A DNA stretch of 49,865 nt from Zelonia costaricensis (taxonomy: Eukaryota > Euglenozoa > Kinetoplastea > Trypanosomatida > Trypanosomatidae). Each line of letters starts with the position of its first letter. Position 1 is the first letter of the stretch. Position numbers and translations under genes: made by a program. Shown one piece after another: positions 18,857 through 31,100 of this stretch. The stretch lies in assembly GCA_030849075.1 (NCBI GenBank), contig JASAOO010003377.1, forward strand, positions 1 to 49,865, given 5' to 3'. The notes beneath the pieces were generated by a model. That model saw nothing but the letters and a program-made list of their open reading frames with translations. It had not been told where the DNA came from and did not search any database.

Positions 18857-20699
18857 CACCCGACAACCAACGTACTCAAACAAAAAGAGCGAAGGCACAA
18901 AAAATGTCGATGCTGACACCGTCGTGCACGCAAAGCAGCGACTGGTGGTGCCAAGGGAAGCAGAACCACAAGAACACACAGAGAGGCACGCTGAAGCCAC
19001 GGCGGCTCTAACGCACAAACCAACGAAACGTAACTCAACCAAGAAGTCGGAGGAGCGAATGCAGACAGGTGGAAAGGGTCGAGAGCGCGATTGGAGGCGA
19101 CGGACGTTGACGACTGCGACGGCGCCGCGCTCCGCAAGCGGGAGAATGGTGGAACGGAGAGGAGGAAGGAAGGGAAGATAGAGAGAGACGTGAGTGCGGA
19201 GAAAATGGGCGAGAAGCTCACCACAGAGAAGAAAGAGCGAAGGGGGGAACAGACGCAAAGGCCTACGATTGACGGTACACGGAACAGACAAGGAGGGAGG
19301 AGCAGGGAGGAGGACACCGAGTTTCGAAGCAAGAGAGTCGACGGACACGACGGAGGGAGAGAAATACGTAAGAGAGCGACCGGCGAGTTGGCGGGCGACG
19401 CAAAGGGGTAGCGTGCGGGCACGGCGGTATGGGTCAGACTGAGAACAACAAAGAAAAAGGAGGGCAGACAGCAGCCGCCGCGGGTCAGGGAGCAGGGGCT
19501 CCCGGCCCAGAGAAAGTTGAAAACTGAAACGGAGACTGCGGCACCTGCCAGCAGTGCACCGTCGGAGCAAAACCCGACTGAAAGGCCGCCAGGAGAGAGT
19601 AGAGCAAGGGGAGCCACGCTTACGGTGCAGAGCAGGGTGGTGGTCGTGGTGTGGGGTCTCCGTCAACAGCAACGGGGGAGCGCTGGGGGTGACGGCGAGA
19701 GGAAACGCACGACAGTGTCGCCTGTGTCCGACGACGAGGAGTGGTGAAGGGAGGCGAAAGGCTTGATGCCCGGGAAAGGGGGGGGGGAGCCGACGGAAGG
19801 GAGCAGCGCACGCGAAACACTCAGGAGCAACCGGAGTCAGGCGGATGAATAAGGGCAACCACCACCAAGGAGGAGTACGCACGGAGGGAACAAAAGCGGG
19901 CGTACCTCCACCACAGACACAAACACAGATGTCAAGGCCAGACAAAGCAAATGGAGGCGGGGGAAAAAAAAGGCGAGATTGGCACGGAGCAGACACCACA
20001 GCAATAGAGATCGGAATGCAGGACCACCTACAGAATCGAAAACCAGACACACCCACACCCACACCCAAATACAAACACAGGCTGAGACGCCAGTTTGAGG
20101 AAAGGGAAGAAAAACAAACAAACAAACAAACGAGAAGAGAGTGAAAGCAGAAGAGCAAATGACGCAAAGGGAAAAATGTTGAGTGGAGCTAGACCGAAGC
20201 CAGAGCGGGCAACAACCCGGGGCTCGTGGAGAAAGCGCAATGCCCTTCACGCGCGGCGGAAGGAGAGGAATGAAGAGGGCGGGGGTGGTGCGCCAGAAAG
20301 CGAGACAGGGGCACGCTGCCACTGGTACAGACGAGCTTGTGGGAGACAGGAAAGGGCGCAGCGTGGTGCCGTGGGGATCGCGTCGACGAAGAGCAGATGC
20401 CGTCGCGGAGGAACGGTACACACAGTTCACCCTCTGTGCCTTTCCGCGCCTTCCAGCGCGTCGGGGTACCGGCAGGGTCGTGCGGTTTCTACTCTTGCCG
20501 ACCTGCGCGTTGACGAATGGAAGTGAGTCTGGCTCTGTATGCGGCGGTGGGAGAGTCGTGTTCACCCGCGTGAGCGCACCTGCCGATGTGCTTGCACGGC
20601 TCGGCGCTTCTCCACGTCACCGGCTGTTCTTTGTTCTGGCGGCTGCAAGTAAATGGCACACGGAGCCACTGACACACCAGACAACCCGCACGGCAATCG

Positions 20700-20723
20700 A
20701 ACACACACACACACACACACACA
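20700..20723. repeat. CA microsatellite
   Basis: Twelve uninterrupted CA units next to an AAAACAAAAG stretch, in non-coding sequence. Confidence 0.9.
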
Positions 20724-22178
20724 AAACAAAAGCCAAAGGTGCGAGACGAAATGTAGAAGTGAACGATGAGGAAGACAGGGAGGGAAGGTAATATGGCCAG
20801 TCGGCCAGTCCTACACGCACCGCACGCACACACGCTCAAAGCTCCTCAGACTCGATATACGAGCAACTTTAACTACCCTTTTTTTTTGTTTGGGGGGGGA
20901 GAGCTCCCGGGTCGGCGGTTAGAATGAGAGGTGAAGCGATCGACGGTCAGGATCAGATGCGCACGACACACGATGGGAGGGGGGAGGGGATGGAAGGTGG
21001 GGGCAGCGGCTGAAAGAGCGGGAGATACGCCGCGACGGCAGCGAGACGGGGAGGTGTGCAGTAGCGTGAGTCACCCCAACACCCAAGCGAGCCGGGGAAG
21101 AGTGAGGAAAGACAAGAGATGAAACGAAGGGAGAGGAGGGCGTCAGCAACGGGGCGCCGCCAAAACAGCGCTGAGGACCTTCAGTACGAACGAAGAACAC
21201 ACACACACCCACACACACACCCACGCACAAGCGAGCAAGAAGGAGAAGTAAGAGGGGTGCACACGGGCGGCAACACCTACACCCACGCACACACACGATT
21301 ACACATGCACTCCCGCCACGGCAGACACCAAGTTCGATGCGTGCGAGGTAGCAAAAACTAAAACACACAAAAAAAGAAGGAGACGCCAGGGCGGTGCCGA
21401 TATGACCAAAAGAGCCGCGAAACCCCCGAAGTCGCAGCCAACGCCCCCTCTCCCTCTCTTCCTCTTCTCGTTCGTTTAACGGAACAGACTCACGCGCGCC
21501 GCAGGGGTGACCACGGTTGCCGTGCGTGACACAAGGTGCACTCCTCACACGGAGAGAAGCAAAAAAGCAGACAAACGAAGGGAAAATGGGTGAAGCTGGT
21601 GCGTGCGGTCACGACGGTGCCGACAACAGTGTGAGGGGGAAGGGAAGGCGGGGGGTGCGCAGTTGCAGCCGCACCAGCACGCTCTTTTTGCACGAACGCT
21701 GAGGCGTCCCTCGTTTGTGTTGATGACAGCAGGGCTTTCGTGGAGGGGGGAGAGGGGTTTGACCCGGCACCAAGCTTAAATAATCGAAGTCCTCGACGAA
21801 CACCGGGAGCGCCACGGTGAAGAGCAGCGAAAACGGGAAACCAGCAGGAGTAGGAGTGAAGCCGGGGAAGTGCGCAGCGGGAGAACGGGGAGAGGGGTAG
21901 AGCAGCAACACCTGCAGCAAAGCAGAGAAATAGATGTGAGAGGTGCCGCACGCACCGAAGCACCAGACAGGCGGTCGGGACGGGGAGGAGGGGGAGGGTC
22001 GAGACAAGCTGTTGTGTCGTGTGTTCTCTTCTCTCTCAGCTGACGGACGAGCGAGTAGAACGGGGTGGCGGGGGCTCGCTCACTTGGCCGGATGTAGGTT
22101 ACCAGCACAACGGCACGCTCGTGAAGATCGAATGCGCGTCAGCAGCAGAGCGNCGGACGGTGAGGGCGCGGCCGCGGC

Positions 22179-22198
22179 GGGGCGGGGCGGGGCGGGGG
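22179..22198 (+). promoter_or_regulatory. G-quadruplex motif near an N
   Basis: Four G runs (4, 4, 4 and 5) separated by single C residues on the plus strand, 26 bp right of the N at 22153. It is antisense to the transcription unit, so it would act at DNA level if at all. Confidence 0.6.
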
Positions 22199-23674
22199 CA
22201 AGGAGACACGCACGTGAACACCGTTGCCGACGGTCTGGGGTGATGCCGTATGTCAGCTTCGCAAGTGCCACCACATGTGACGTGCAGGACCAGCAGAGGA
22301 GGAGTGCCGCCAGGAGCTTCGCGCAGTGGAGGGCAGCCGGCTCCCCGAGGCACGACCTGCTGGCACACGCGTCGCCCACTGCGGTGCTCACGAGACGGAA
22401 GCGACAGCCCTCGCAGTGACCGCCCTCTACACCGTCGCCGTTTCAGCAACTCCATACCGTTGCGTCACCGTGAGGTACTATTCATCCTCTTTTTTTTTTC
22501 TGAAAGGAGCCTCTGCGATCCTTACTCGGTTTTGTTGTTCTGTCTGAATTCTTGTGCTGCGCGTCGCACGCTGATGCAGTGCTGTGCTTCTTGTCCTTTC
22601 GTGTGGGCCCAGGAACGGGGTAACGCGGGGAGGGGGGAAGCAGAAGGGGGAGGGTGAAGAGAGAGGTGGGGGTGGGGGTGGAAGAACCGGATGAAGAAGG
22701 TCATGGGGATGATTAGGAAATCGAGGAAAAGGAAAAGAAAGCAACTTTGAAGAAGTTCATTGCACACATACACACATACAAGTACCACATACACGTACTA
22801 CACACACGCCGACGCACCTCGACACGGATCCACCCGAGGCAGAGAGAGAGAGGGAGAAGCAACAGTCGCGGGAACGTGGCAGCGTCACTTCACGCCATCT
22901 CGCCTTCCGTCGCATGACAGGTAGCACTAAGAACGCTGTAGGAGCCCCGCTGTTCTCTATCAACAACGAACGAGCCGCCGGCGACAAACGGGCATGCACA
23001 TCCTTTACACATCCACACAAGACCGCCACGTGCACACGCCCTTGTCCGGCACGCTTCCTGACGCAGACCGATGCACTGCACAAACACCAGAAACACACAG
23101 AAAAGAGGTCTGCAATGTCTTGACACGAGGCTCGCACACTCACCGCACCATCCGAGAGGGGCGACTTGCCTGCACGGCCCGTCTCTGCAAGGGGAGGGCC
23201 GGGGGTGCGAGGCTGGGCACAGACGACCACGAAGAAGCCGTGTCCACCTCTCCCGTACACGCCGTAAACGCAGCAACAGCAGAGGGAAGGCACGACAAAA
23301 AACGGAAAACCCAAATGCAGCAAGGAAAGAGCAGCCACGTCGCTTCTGGAGCCAGCATACACACACTATACGTGCACGCACTTACATGAGCACACACACA
23401 CAGACAGTTAGGGACGAGGAGAGCGAGGGAAGAAAGGCGGAGTAGGGGCGACGGGGACAGAGGAGAAACAACCAAAAGGGCCGCGCAGGGAGTTTCGCCG
23501 TCGGGGGTCACAGCCACAGCAGCGTTTCGAGGCATCCTGTGCTCACATGAATCCTGAGAAAAAGGGGTCCGCGGGAGCGCGCCGTGCACACACCTTTGCG
23601 TGCTGGCTTGCCTGTCAGCGTGCCGCTCCGTCTGGTTGTGCCACCGTGCGTTTGTGTGCGTCACTTCCGCAACT

Positions 23675-25342
23675 TCACAGGAACATGCCGCTGTCTGAGC
23701 TGGTAGACAAGGAGCTGAGCGCCGGTGCGCATGAGATTGTGAGGGTGGACGTGTTGGTGAGGCGGCTGCTGTTCGTTGTCGCTGTCGCGCCGCCGCGGCT
23801 CCAGCTGTCGCTGCCACCGTGCGACTCGGCCCGCAGCAGCGGCACCAGCGTGTGAGAGAGGCGGTCCTGCGCAGGGTCGCGGCGGGGCGTACCGCCGGTG
23901 CGCTTCGGCAACGCCTCCGCCTTGCAAAGAAAGGAGATGCTGGCCATCGGGTTCGGCGTCGAGGTGTGCGGGAAGTTCGTGCTGAGGGAGCGGGCGGCGG
24001 TGGCGGGGTGGTAGTGGCCCGACTCCTGCCGGCGCACCACCACCACCTCCTCTTCCTCCTCCTCGGGCGCGTTGTCGTCGACGGCGCCGTCGATGCGGGC
24101 CCGCTTGGGGGTGGAGGCTGTTGGGGGGCCGATGTTGAGCGCTGCGCGCGACAACTCGCTCGGTGCCTCGGCCTGCTGTGCCTCCGCCCCCAGCTCTTCG
24201 CGGCCCAGCACGTGCATGGCCCGCGAGGTGTTGATGGTGCGGGGCACGAGGTCGCCGGCGTGGCCCTCACCCGTGCCGGCGAGCTTAAGAAAGGGGTTGC
24301 GGCGACCGCCCCGGCCCCAGCCCAGCAGGCCGCGGACCATCTGCGCCTGTTCACGCTCCTGCGCCTCGGCCGCGGCCGCGTCGAGCGGCGATGATGGTGG
24401 CGGCGGAGTGGACGAGTCGGGCAGCCTCGTTGGCGGCGACGGCGGCAGGGACTGGCGCTGGTTCCTCTGCGGCATCACGACAGCGTGGTGGGTGGCGAGC
24501 CGTGGTGGGCTGTGCACGGTCGACGTGGGTACCGCGTCGGTCGTGCGCGCCGTCGCAGAGGGGGGCGTAGCAGTCGCGGCGACGGCGGTGGGCACGACGA
24601 GCGTGTTGCTTGAGCGGCGCACGCCGGCGGGTACCACGGCGGGGGGCGGCAGAGGAATGCGCCGCCGCACAAAACGCAGGTCGGCACCGCTGCCGGTGTT
24701 CTGTAGTGGGCCGAGCGCTGCGGCGGGTGCAGCAACGGCGGGAGCAGCGCGAGCGCCAGTGACGGTCTCGTCTGCTGCAGGTGGCACCGACGCCACTGCG
24801 GTGAACAGCTCGGATGGGGAAAGCGGTGACACAGTGCGTGGGCACAGGGGCGGCGGCAGCAGCGCGCGTGTGTCGCTTGGCCGGCGGGAGTTGCGACGGG
24901 CCCTGCTCGGCGGTGCCGTGGCGTGGTGCGTCTCCGCGTTGGGGAGCGTGACGGAGGCCACCGGAGTGGCGTCCTCGGGTGCGAGCCGTGTGCTCGCCGA
25001 GCCCATCGACGCTTTCCGCGCGGCGGCGTGCGTCGGTGACGGTGTCATTCCACTCGGGCTGCGCCTCTCACACGCCTCCGCGGCGGACGACCGCGAGCCT
25101 GCCAGTGGAGAAATGCCGGCGCTGGAGACCAGCGGCACGCAGCCGATGCCTGGGCACACGACCACGGCGGCTGCGGTGTCGGTCGTCTCGCGCAGCCCTG
25201 CGTGGCGGCGGAAGTGCTGGCTGTGGTGCTGCGCCACGCCGCCCTCGCCGCTTGGTGGGGTGCCGCCGGTGCTACCCGTGCCGCTGGCGCTGCCGGAGCC
25301 CACCTCGGGCGGAGAAACACGTGGCAGGCTCTGGTCCGCCAT
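23675..25342 (-). CDS. Hypothetical disordered protein, 555 aa
   Basis: I do not recognise the family. The protein is rich in Ala, Pro, Ser, Thr and Arg, with no clear folded domain, membrane segment or signal peptide. A basic patch PKRARID at 412-418 followed by an acidic run of six Glu (near 425-431) suggests a nuclear protein. The segment from GLLGWGRGGRRNPFLKL through the Leu/Arg-rich stretch after it (roughly 335-385) and the region after residue 440 (SISFLCKAEALPKR) are the least repetitive and the best places to look for conservation. The start used is the ATG at 25342; the next in-frame Met is residue 99. The sense strand has no AG dinucleotide for 340 nt before the ATG, and the first AG is inside codons 4-5, which leaves the N-terminus open to question. 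Uninterrupted frame and G/C-ended codons support a real gene. Confidence 0.78.
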   Translation of the reverse strand: MADQSLPRVSPPEVGSGSASGTGSTGGTPPSGEGGVAQHHSQHFRRHAGLRETTDTAAAVVVCPGIGCVPLVSSAGISPLAGSRSSAAEACERRSPSGMTPSPTHAAARKASMGSASTRLAPEDATPVASVTLPNAETHHATAPPSRARRNSRRPSDTRALLPPPLCPRTVSPLSPSELFTAVASVPPAADETVTGARAAPAVAAPAAALGPLQNTGSGADLRFVRRRIPLPPPAVVPAGVRRSSNTLVVPTAVAATATPPSATARTTDAVPTSTVHSPPRLATHHAVVMPQRNQRQSLPPSPPTRLPDSSTPPPPSSPLDAAAAEAQEREQAQMVRGLLGWGRGGRRNPFLKLAGTGEGHAGDLVPRTINTSRAMHVLGREELGAEAQQAEAPSELSRAALNIGPPTASTPKRARIDGAVDDNAPEEEEEEVVVVRRQESGHYHPATAARSLSTNFPHTSTPNPMASISFLCKAEALPKRTGGTPRRDPAQDRLSHTLVPLLRAESHGGSDSWSRGGATATTNSSRLTNTSTLTISCAPALSSLSTSSDSGMFL

Positions 25343-25727
25343 GCGACACCGCCCGACACACCGGAATCGTCAAAGCAACAGCAGGCACACCCCGACAACG
25401 GGGAGAAAAGGTAAGAAGCGACAACGCAGCGGCAGAGAGGCGCGATATAACAAGAAAGGCGATTCAGTTCCCAGAAGAAGAAATGAAAGCGAGGAACCAC
25501 AACGGAGGGGGGAGAATGGGGAGCACGCGCGCGCAGGAGCGATTGGTCAAGGAAGGGCGGGACGCGCAAGCACACAGAAGCCACGCAGAGGCGAGACGAG
25601 TCGAGGATGCGGCGACAAAGCAAAGGTGCACACACGCAAACACAACAAGACGCACAAACACACAAATGAGACACGCCGCCGCCTACGCTACAAGGACGGT
25701 GCGTGCAACTTGCTCTTCTGCTATGTT

Positions 25728-25761
25728 GCGTGTGTGTGTGTGTGTTTGTGTGTGTGTGTGC
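25728..25761. repeat. GT microsatellite, interrupted
   Basis: About 16 GT units with one TTT interruption, upstream of the 555-aa gene. Confidence 0.9.
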
Positions 25762-25828
25762 GTCACAGCGGCGGGCTGACTGCAGTTCACAACGTCGTTC
25801 AGGTGCAGGAAAATATAAAGCGAAACTT

Positions 25829-25880
25829 CTGGAGGCGGCAACGGGAGAAGGACGAAAACGAAGAAGACGAGTGGAAGAGT
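25829..25880 (-). promoter_or_regulatory. Candidate trans-splice acceptor for the 555-aa gene
   Basis: Minus-strand sequence rich in TTC/CTT (25880-25835) ends in CCTCCAG, with the AG at 25830-25829, about 490 nt before the ATG. From 25682 down to the ATG there is no competing AG, so this or a weaker AG at 25684-25683 would give the leader, unless the AG inside the coding region is used. Confidence 0.35.
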
Positions 25881-26580
25881 CTAGCGAGGCGAAGAGAAAA
25901 AACGCCAACAACAGAGGAGGAGAAGGAGGAGCAGGCGTTCCCCCCTCTTCTGTGCACACGCCACGGGTGCAGACAACAACCAAGAAAGAGGCAAAGCAAG
26001 AGAGGAGCGAAGGAGCAATTCACCAGCACGCCCCTTCGAGACGCGCCGTCGGGCAATACAACACAAGAACACGAAAAAGGGGGGAAGGACGGTGTCGAGG
26101 ACACGAAAACACTCCCGGTGCGTGGAGGAGAGTGTTCGCTGCAATGCAATGCTGGTCGCGCACGGATTTGAGTTTCTTTTGTGAGCCTTAGGACGTCGAC
26201 ACGGCTTTGTGACGACGGTGCCGGAATAGCGAAAAAAGACTGGTAGCACCAGCAGGATGGAGTTTTGTGATTAGCGCTGATGATCTCGTCTCGCACACAT
26301 GTGCGTGTGCGTGTGTGAGAGGCCTTCTTGAATTCAGGGGTGGGAGGCGGGCTGAGCAAAGGCGGGGCGTCAGGTAGGAAAGGGGAGGGGAGGGGCCACG
26401 AGAAAACCTGGCCACACGCGGCCCGCACGCACACGGACACACTGGCCGAGGTGAAAGAGGGGGACGAGGTTGTGGTGGCCTGCGCACTGTTGGCACACCT
26501 GGCGCAAGAAAGCAAGCCCGCAAAGGCCGCCGGAAGGGGGGGGTGAAGAAAGGGCGGCCCACAAGTGCGTGACAGAAAAT

Positions 26581-26602
26581 CACACACACACACACACACA
26601 CA
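26581..26602. repeat. CA microsatellite
   Basis: Eleven uninterrupted CA units in the 9.4-kb gap. Confidence 0.9.
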
Positions 26603-28074
26603 AGCGCACGCACAGACGAAGGGATTGACACTCGCACAAGTAGCCCCACCTCCCCCACAAAGGCAGAAGGAGACACGCACAGGCGAAACAGAAAGGGAAA
26701 AAAGGAAGAGTAACGTGCAAAAAGTACAAACCGAAGAAACGCAAATGCACGTACGCAGTAGTCGGGAGTGGGGGGAACAACGCACTGGGTGATGGTGAGC
26801 GTGACAGATGCGAGTGAACGCCGCGAGGTACACCAGTCGCACTGATGGAAGACTGGACGACCAAAAAATGGGAAAAAGCGCGGCAAAACAAGGTGGCGAG
26901 ACAAGAAGAAGAATGGACCCGGTGGTGCGGCAAATCTGCCAGACAGCACGCAGCACAGAAAAATAAAAATGAGGTCGAAAGACGCGGAGAAACACGTCGA
27001 GGCGCCACGGCTCGCGTGCACCTCGGAAGAACCCACAAAACAAAAAAACAAATGCACGCGGCGTGGCGAGGAAACGGGTTGTGAGGTCTCGACGCCGTAG
27101 CAGCACTGGCAAAGAGAACAGAAGAACGAAGTGCGAGGCAGAGCGGCACAGGACAAAATGAAGGCGTGAGGGCCGTGAGCAGGGCGGAGAGGAGGGGGAG
27201 GGGGGGGGCGAATGAGCTGGTGGCGGGATGGCGTGCAGACGAGCCTGGTGACAAGCGTGGACGGCAACTCGGGGTAACGGTGGAGCGGGGGCAAAACGAG
27301 GAAACCAAGGAGACAAAGAGCAGGAAGACGACGACCGGCGCATACAGGCGACGATGGAGTGATGAGGCGCGCGTGTGTGGCGGCAACGAGAACACACAAA
27401 GCAGAAATGTAAAGGCCACTATAGGGAGCAGGAGAAGAAAAAGAAAAATGAAGAAGAGCAAGCGAGAACGCACACCAACAACACTTGCAGGCACACACCC
27501 GATATACGTTCGCCTGATAGTCGAGGAATGTAAGCGAGATGGACTTGGGCAGGGGTGGTATTCAAAAATAGAAAAATGTTCACAGGCGCCCGCGCTGGTC
27601 GGTTGTCGAAGGGCAAAGGGGGGGGGGACGTAGATAGGAAACGGGGAGGAAAGGTAGGGATAGGCGGCGGCGGTGATGCAGCACCAGCGTGAGCGGGGCG
27701 TCCTTGGAAGCGGCAACGGGAAGGGAAGCGAGGAGGAATGGAAGAGCGTAGTAAACCACGCACACACGTCAACAGACACTCGCACGCCGGGGAGATATGG
27801 GTGAAGGGGGCAAGTACAGCGAGTCGGGATGGGACTAGCGAAAACCAATAGAAAACGATGCTGTTGGTGGGGAGCAGCGAGAACGAGCCACAGCTGCGCG
27901 CTTGTGCTGCTTTCAGCAAGCTGTCGTGCACCCGGTCCACGCTCAAGACAGACGAAAAAAGGACGGAGGATGGGAGAGAAGAGGAGACGCAATCGACGCG
28001 CTTGTGTTGAAGCGGGCACCGTCGCAGTCGTGAAAACGTGTCGCGCACTAGCGTCAGCGGCGAGGTGGAAACGC

Positions 28075-28080
<6 letters not shown>

Positions 28081-28112
<32 letters not shown>
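28081..28112. repeat. GT microsatellite
   Basis: Sixteen uninterrupted GT units, the longest perfect dinucleotide array in the window. Confidence 0.95.
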
Positions 28113-28113
<1 letters not shown>

Positions 28114-31100
28114 GCGTAGAAAAGCGGAGTAAAGTGACAGGCGGAAGTGAAGGATGAGTGATCGCGTCAGACAGCCGGTTCTCGCGCAGCGACCCTCTCG
28201 TGCGCAGCGCCGCGGTGCGGGCCAGTAACGGCGTTGTTGTGCCAGGGAGAGGGGCAAAGGGGAGGGGGGGGGGGTTATGAGCTGAAAAGGGAGAGAGAAC
28301 CGATACGCACGAAGCGCACTCAGAACCCCTCCCAATTCCAGCTCCGCCCACGCACGCCTACCCCAAAGGTGGGCCTCTTCGTATTGTGGCGCCGAAGCCA
28401 CGTCGAGTCGCCGCCGCGCCACCGATTTCCATTCCGCCTCCGCCTACGCGGAAATGCACGGGCCGAGGAGGAGGAAGAGGGCGGGGGAGGGAATAGCAAG
28501 AGGGGAGGTCGCTCGTCACGGCACTGCAGCAGCCGTGCGTCGCACTCGCCCGCGCCGTGCAACCAAGCAGTGGAGCACGGTTTGCGTTGGCGCCCGGCTT
28601 TCGAGGGGCGCTGCACTTTCCTCCTTTTTGTCGATTGAGTTTTGTTTTGTTTTTTCTTATTCTTCATCGGGGTAATGGGGAGTAACAGAGACGGAGGGAG
28701 AGAGGGAGGAATGACGTCCCTGATGCAGAGCGGCACAAGACCCTCGCCGGACGGAGACACAGTCCAAGTGGAAAAGCCCAAAGGAATGATGAGGACGGGG
28801 GCACGGAGATACGCACAGAAAGGAGGAGCAAAAAAAAAATGCAAAATAGAAAAACAGCGAGCAACACGCGATAGAGTGCAACCCTCGCAACGAGTTTCAT
28901 AGGCGAACGCACGGTAGACAGCCGAAAGACAGCAACAAAGACACACGCAAACACACACAGCAGCGCGCGCGCGTTACGAAACCGCCGAAGCGATGTCTTA
29001 AGCAGAAATGGCGCACAGCGCCGTCATCAACACCAGCACGAAGAACAAGGCACAGTTGCACGGCAACACAAACCGAACATGGAAAAGAAAGCTAAGAGAA
29101 CAAACACGGATGAGCACTGCCTAAAGCGGTAGCGACAGCCGAGAGGAGAAACGCTATGCGTGACGAGGAAGCGAGAGAGAGAGAGACAGAGGGAGTGGAG
29201 TACGGGGCACGGAAGCGCAAGCACACAGCACCCATCCATGAACGGCACCGACGAAGGCGCTACGCACACGCACACACAAAAAACGAAATGGGAACAAAGA
29301 CAACCAGGGGCACAGAAGCACGGCAGCACGTGCACGGACAACAGCCAAACCGAACAACAGAGCGCGAGGAAAAAAACACACAGAAAAAAGCGCTGCCTGA
29401 ACAAGACAAATTGTACAGCCTCAAAAAAAAAAAAAAAGGAGCGAGCAGAGACACACCGAGAGGATGCAAGGGATCAGCGCAGCTGGTCGCCTTTGCACCT
29501 GGACAAAGATGGGTCTGAGTTGTGCCCCCTATCCGAACGTGCTGCACAACCGCAGAAGACGTGAAAAGCGGACTCCCAAACATCAACACCAAAGCACACG
29601 AACACAGCCCGACAAACACACACGCACGCACCGTGGAGGATAAGCTTGGGGCATGCAGAGAAGAGCACAGCTGGAGATGAGAGCCGCAAACAAGAAGTAA
29701 TAACAGCAAAAAGAACTTAGGAGAGCGGTCGGTCAACTGGCGGCGAGACAGCAGCCACCCCAGCGCCACGAGCACGGGCGGAGTCCGCGGGCAACAACGC
29801 GAGAAAGCGGGCGCACCGCAGGGTGGGGAGGGGAGGGGGTGCCACAGAAGTGCGAAACGCGCCCGTTAAGGACACACACCCGGCCAACGAAGACCCACGC
29901 CCGCACATAAATGCGCAGAAAAATCAACATAAGAAAGCAGCAAATACACACCCACAACAGAAAAGGTCGACGAGAGGTGGAAACGCGGTGAGAGGACAAA
30001 CAACAACAAAAGGAACAGGCGAGGCGGGTAAGCGCGTAGTGGGAAGGGAGGAGGGAGAAAAGGGTGAGGCGGCACTGCATCCACGCCGGTGTCGTGCACG
30101 GTGCGAAGGGAAGCGCACAGACACGAGGCCGCTAGCCCCTACCCTCAGTGTCCCCTCCCCTCCCCCTCCCTCACCCACAACAGAGAGAAGCCGCAATAGA
30201 ACGCACAGTACACTGCAGCCACGTCACCACGACGATGCCGCCTTCCCGCACGACGACGCCGGAGAGGCGGGAACGAGAACAAGCCGGCACGGGGCTACGG
30301 ACTCCACCGCAGGGGTGTGAGGAAGGGGAGCGCGCCGCACCGCGCAGGACACTCGCGCACGCGTCGCGGAGGCCGAAGCGGGGGGGGGTGCCGGGGAAGG
30401 GGGAAGATGCGTTCCAGAGCACCCTGACACCGGCAGAACACACGCACGTCTGACGGCCGCGGCGCGCGTGAGAAGAAAGGCGAAGACAAGACGAACGAAA
30501 GAGGGACACCCGGACACACGCAGGAGGGCGAGGGAGGGAAGCGGCTAGGCAGAGGAATGGAGCACGACGAGGAGATGCATTGGAGGAGAAGAGAAGCGAG
30601 TTGAGCGACACGGAGTCGGGGAAAGAGGGAGGGAGGGGGGCCCGGGTGAAGCAGAAGAAGCAGGAGCACATGAGATGGCACAGTAAGCGAGAAAGCAGAG
30701 CACGTGGAAGAGAGGTCACTTGGACACTAGACACATGTCCCCAGCCGCCGCAACGCGTGGCTGTCTGGTGAGGGTGAGGAGCACGAAGAGGGGGATTGAT
30801 GAGGAGGAGGCAGGGACGGTGCCCGCCGTGACGTACGGGCGACTCCGCACTTGCGTACAAGTGTGCAGCTCTGACGCCGGTGTCGGACTTCGCTCGCGTC
30901 ATGGCGGCACTTTACAGTAACCACATGCGCGCACACACACACACAAGCTGGTGGCACGTGCGTGGGGTGCTGCACAGGCCGAGCTTCTCCGTGCGCACAA
31001 AGGCAGCGTTTCGCGAGAGAGAGCATGGGAGAGGAGGAGGAAGAGAAGGAGCACACGACAGAAAGAGAAAAAGAAGATGAGTCGAGCACATGCGCGCCAA

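Larger units (their letters stand above)
18474..23674. other. 5.2-kb non-coding stretch
   Basis: This should carry the 3'UTR of the 555-aa gene and the leader of the 1069-aa gene. The plus strand is dominated by GA/AAC purine tracts (18850-20150, 20950-21480), with CA repeats near 18777-18795 and 21197-21232. Two islands of more complex, GC-rich sequence (about 20180-20660 and 22040-22480) stand out. One N lies at 22153. Long minus-strand frames (18617-20167, 19837-20565) translate to Cys/Phe/Leu/Ser low complexity and are not called. Confidence 0.6.

Noticed and set aside
18617..20167. 516-codon minus-strand frame
   Set aside because: Pyrimidine-rich leader/UTR sequence translated into Cys/Phe/Ser/Leu stretches; it includes poly-T and CA tracts and overlaps other open frames.
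24072..26171. 699-codon plus-strand frame
   Set aside because: It starts antisense to the 555-aa gene and continues into purine-rich non-coding DNA; a high-GC shadow frame.
25799..28351. Several long minus-strand frames (up to 532 codons) in the 9.4-kb gap
   Set aside because: They overlap each other in different frames with the same low-complexity composition, and none shows a domain or G/C third-position bias distinct from background.
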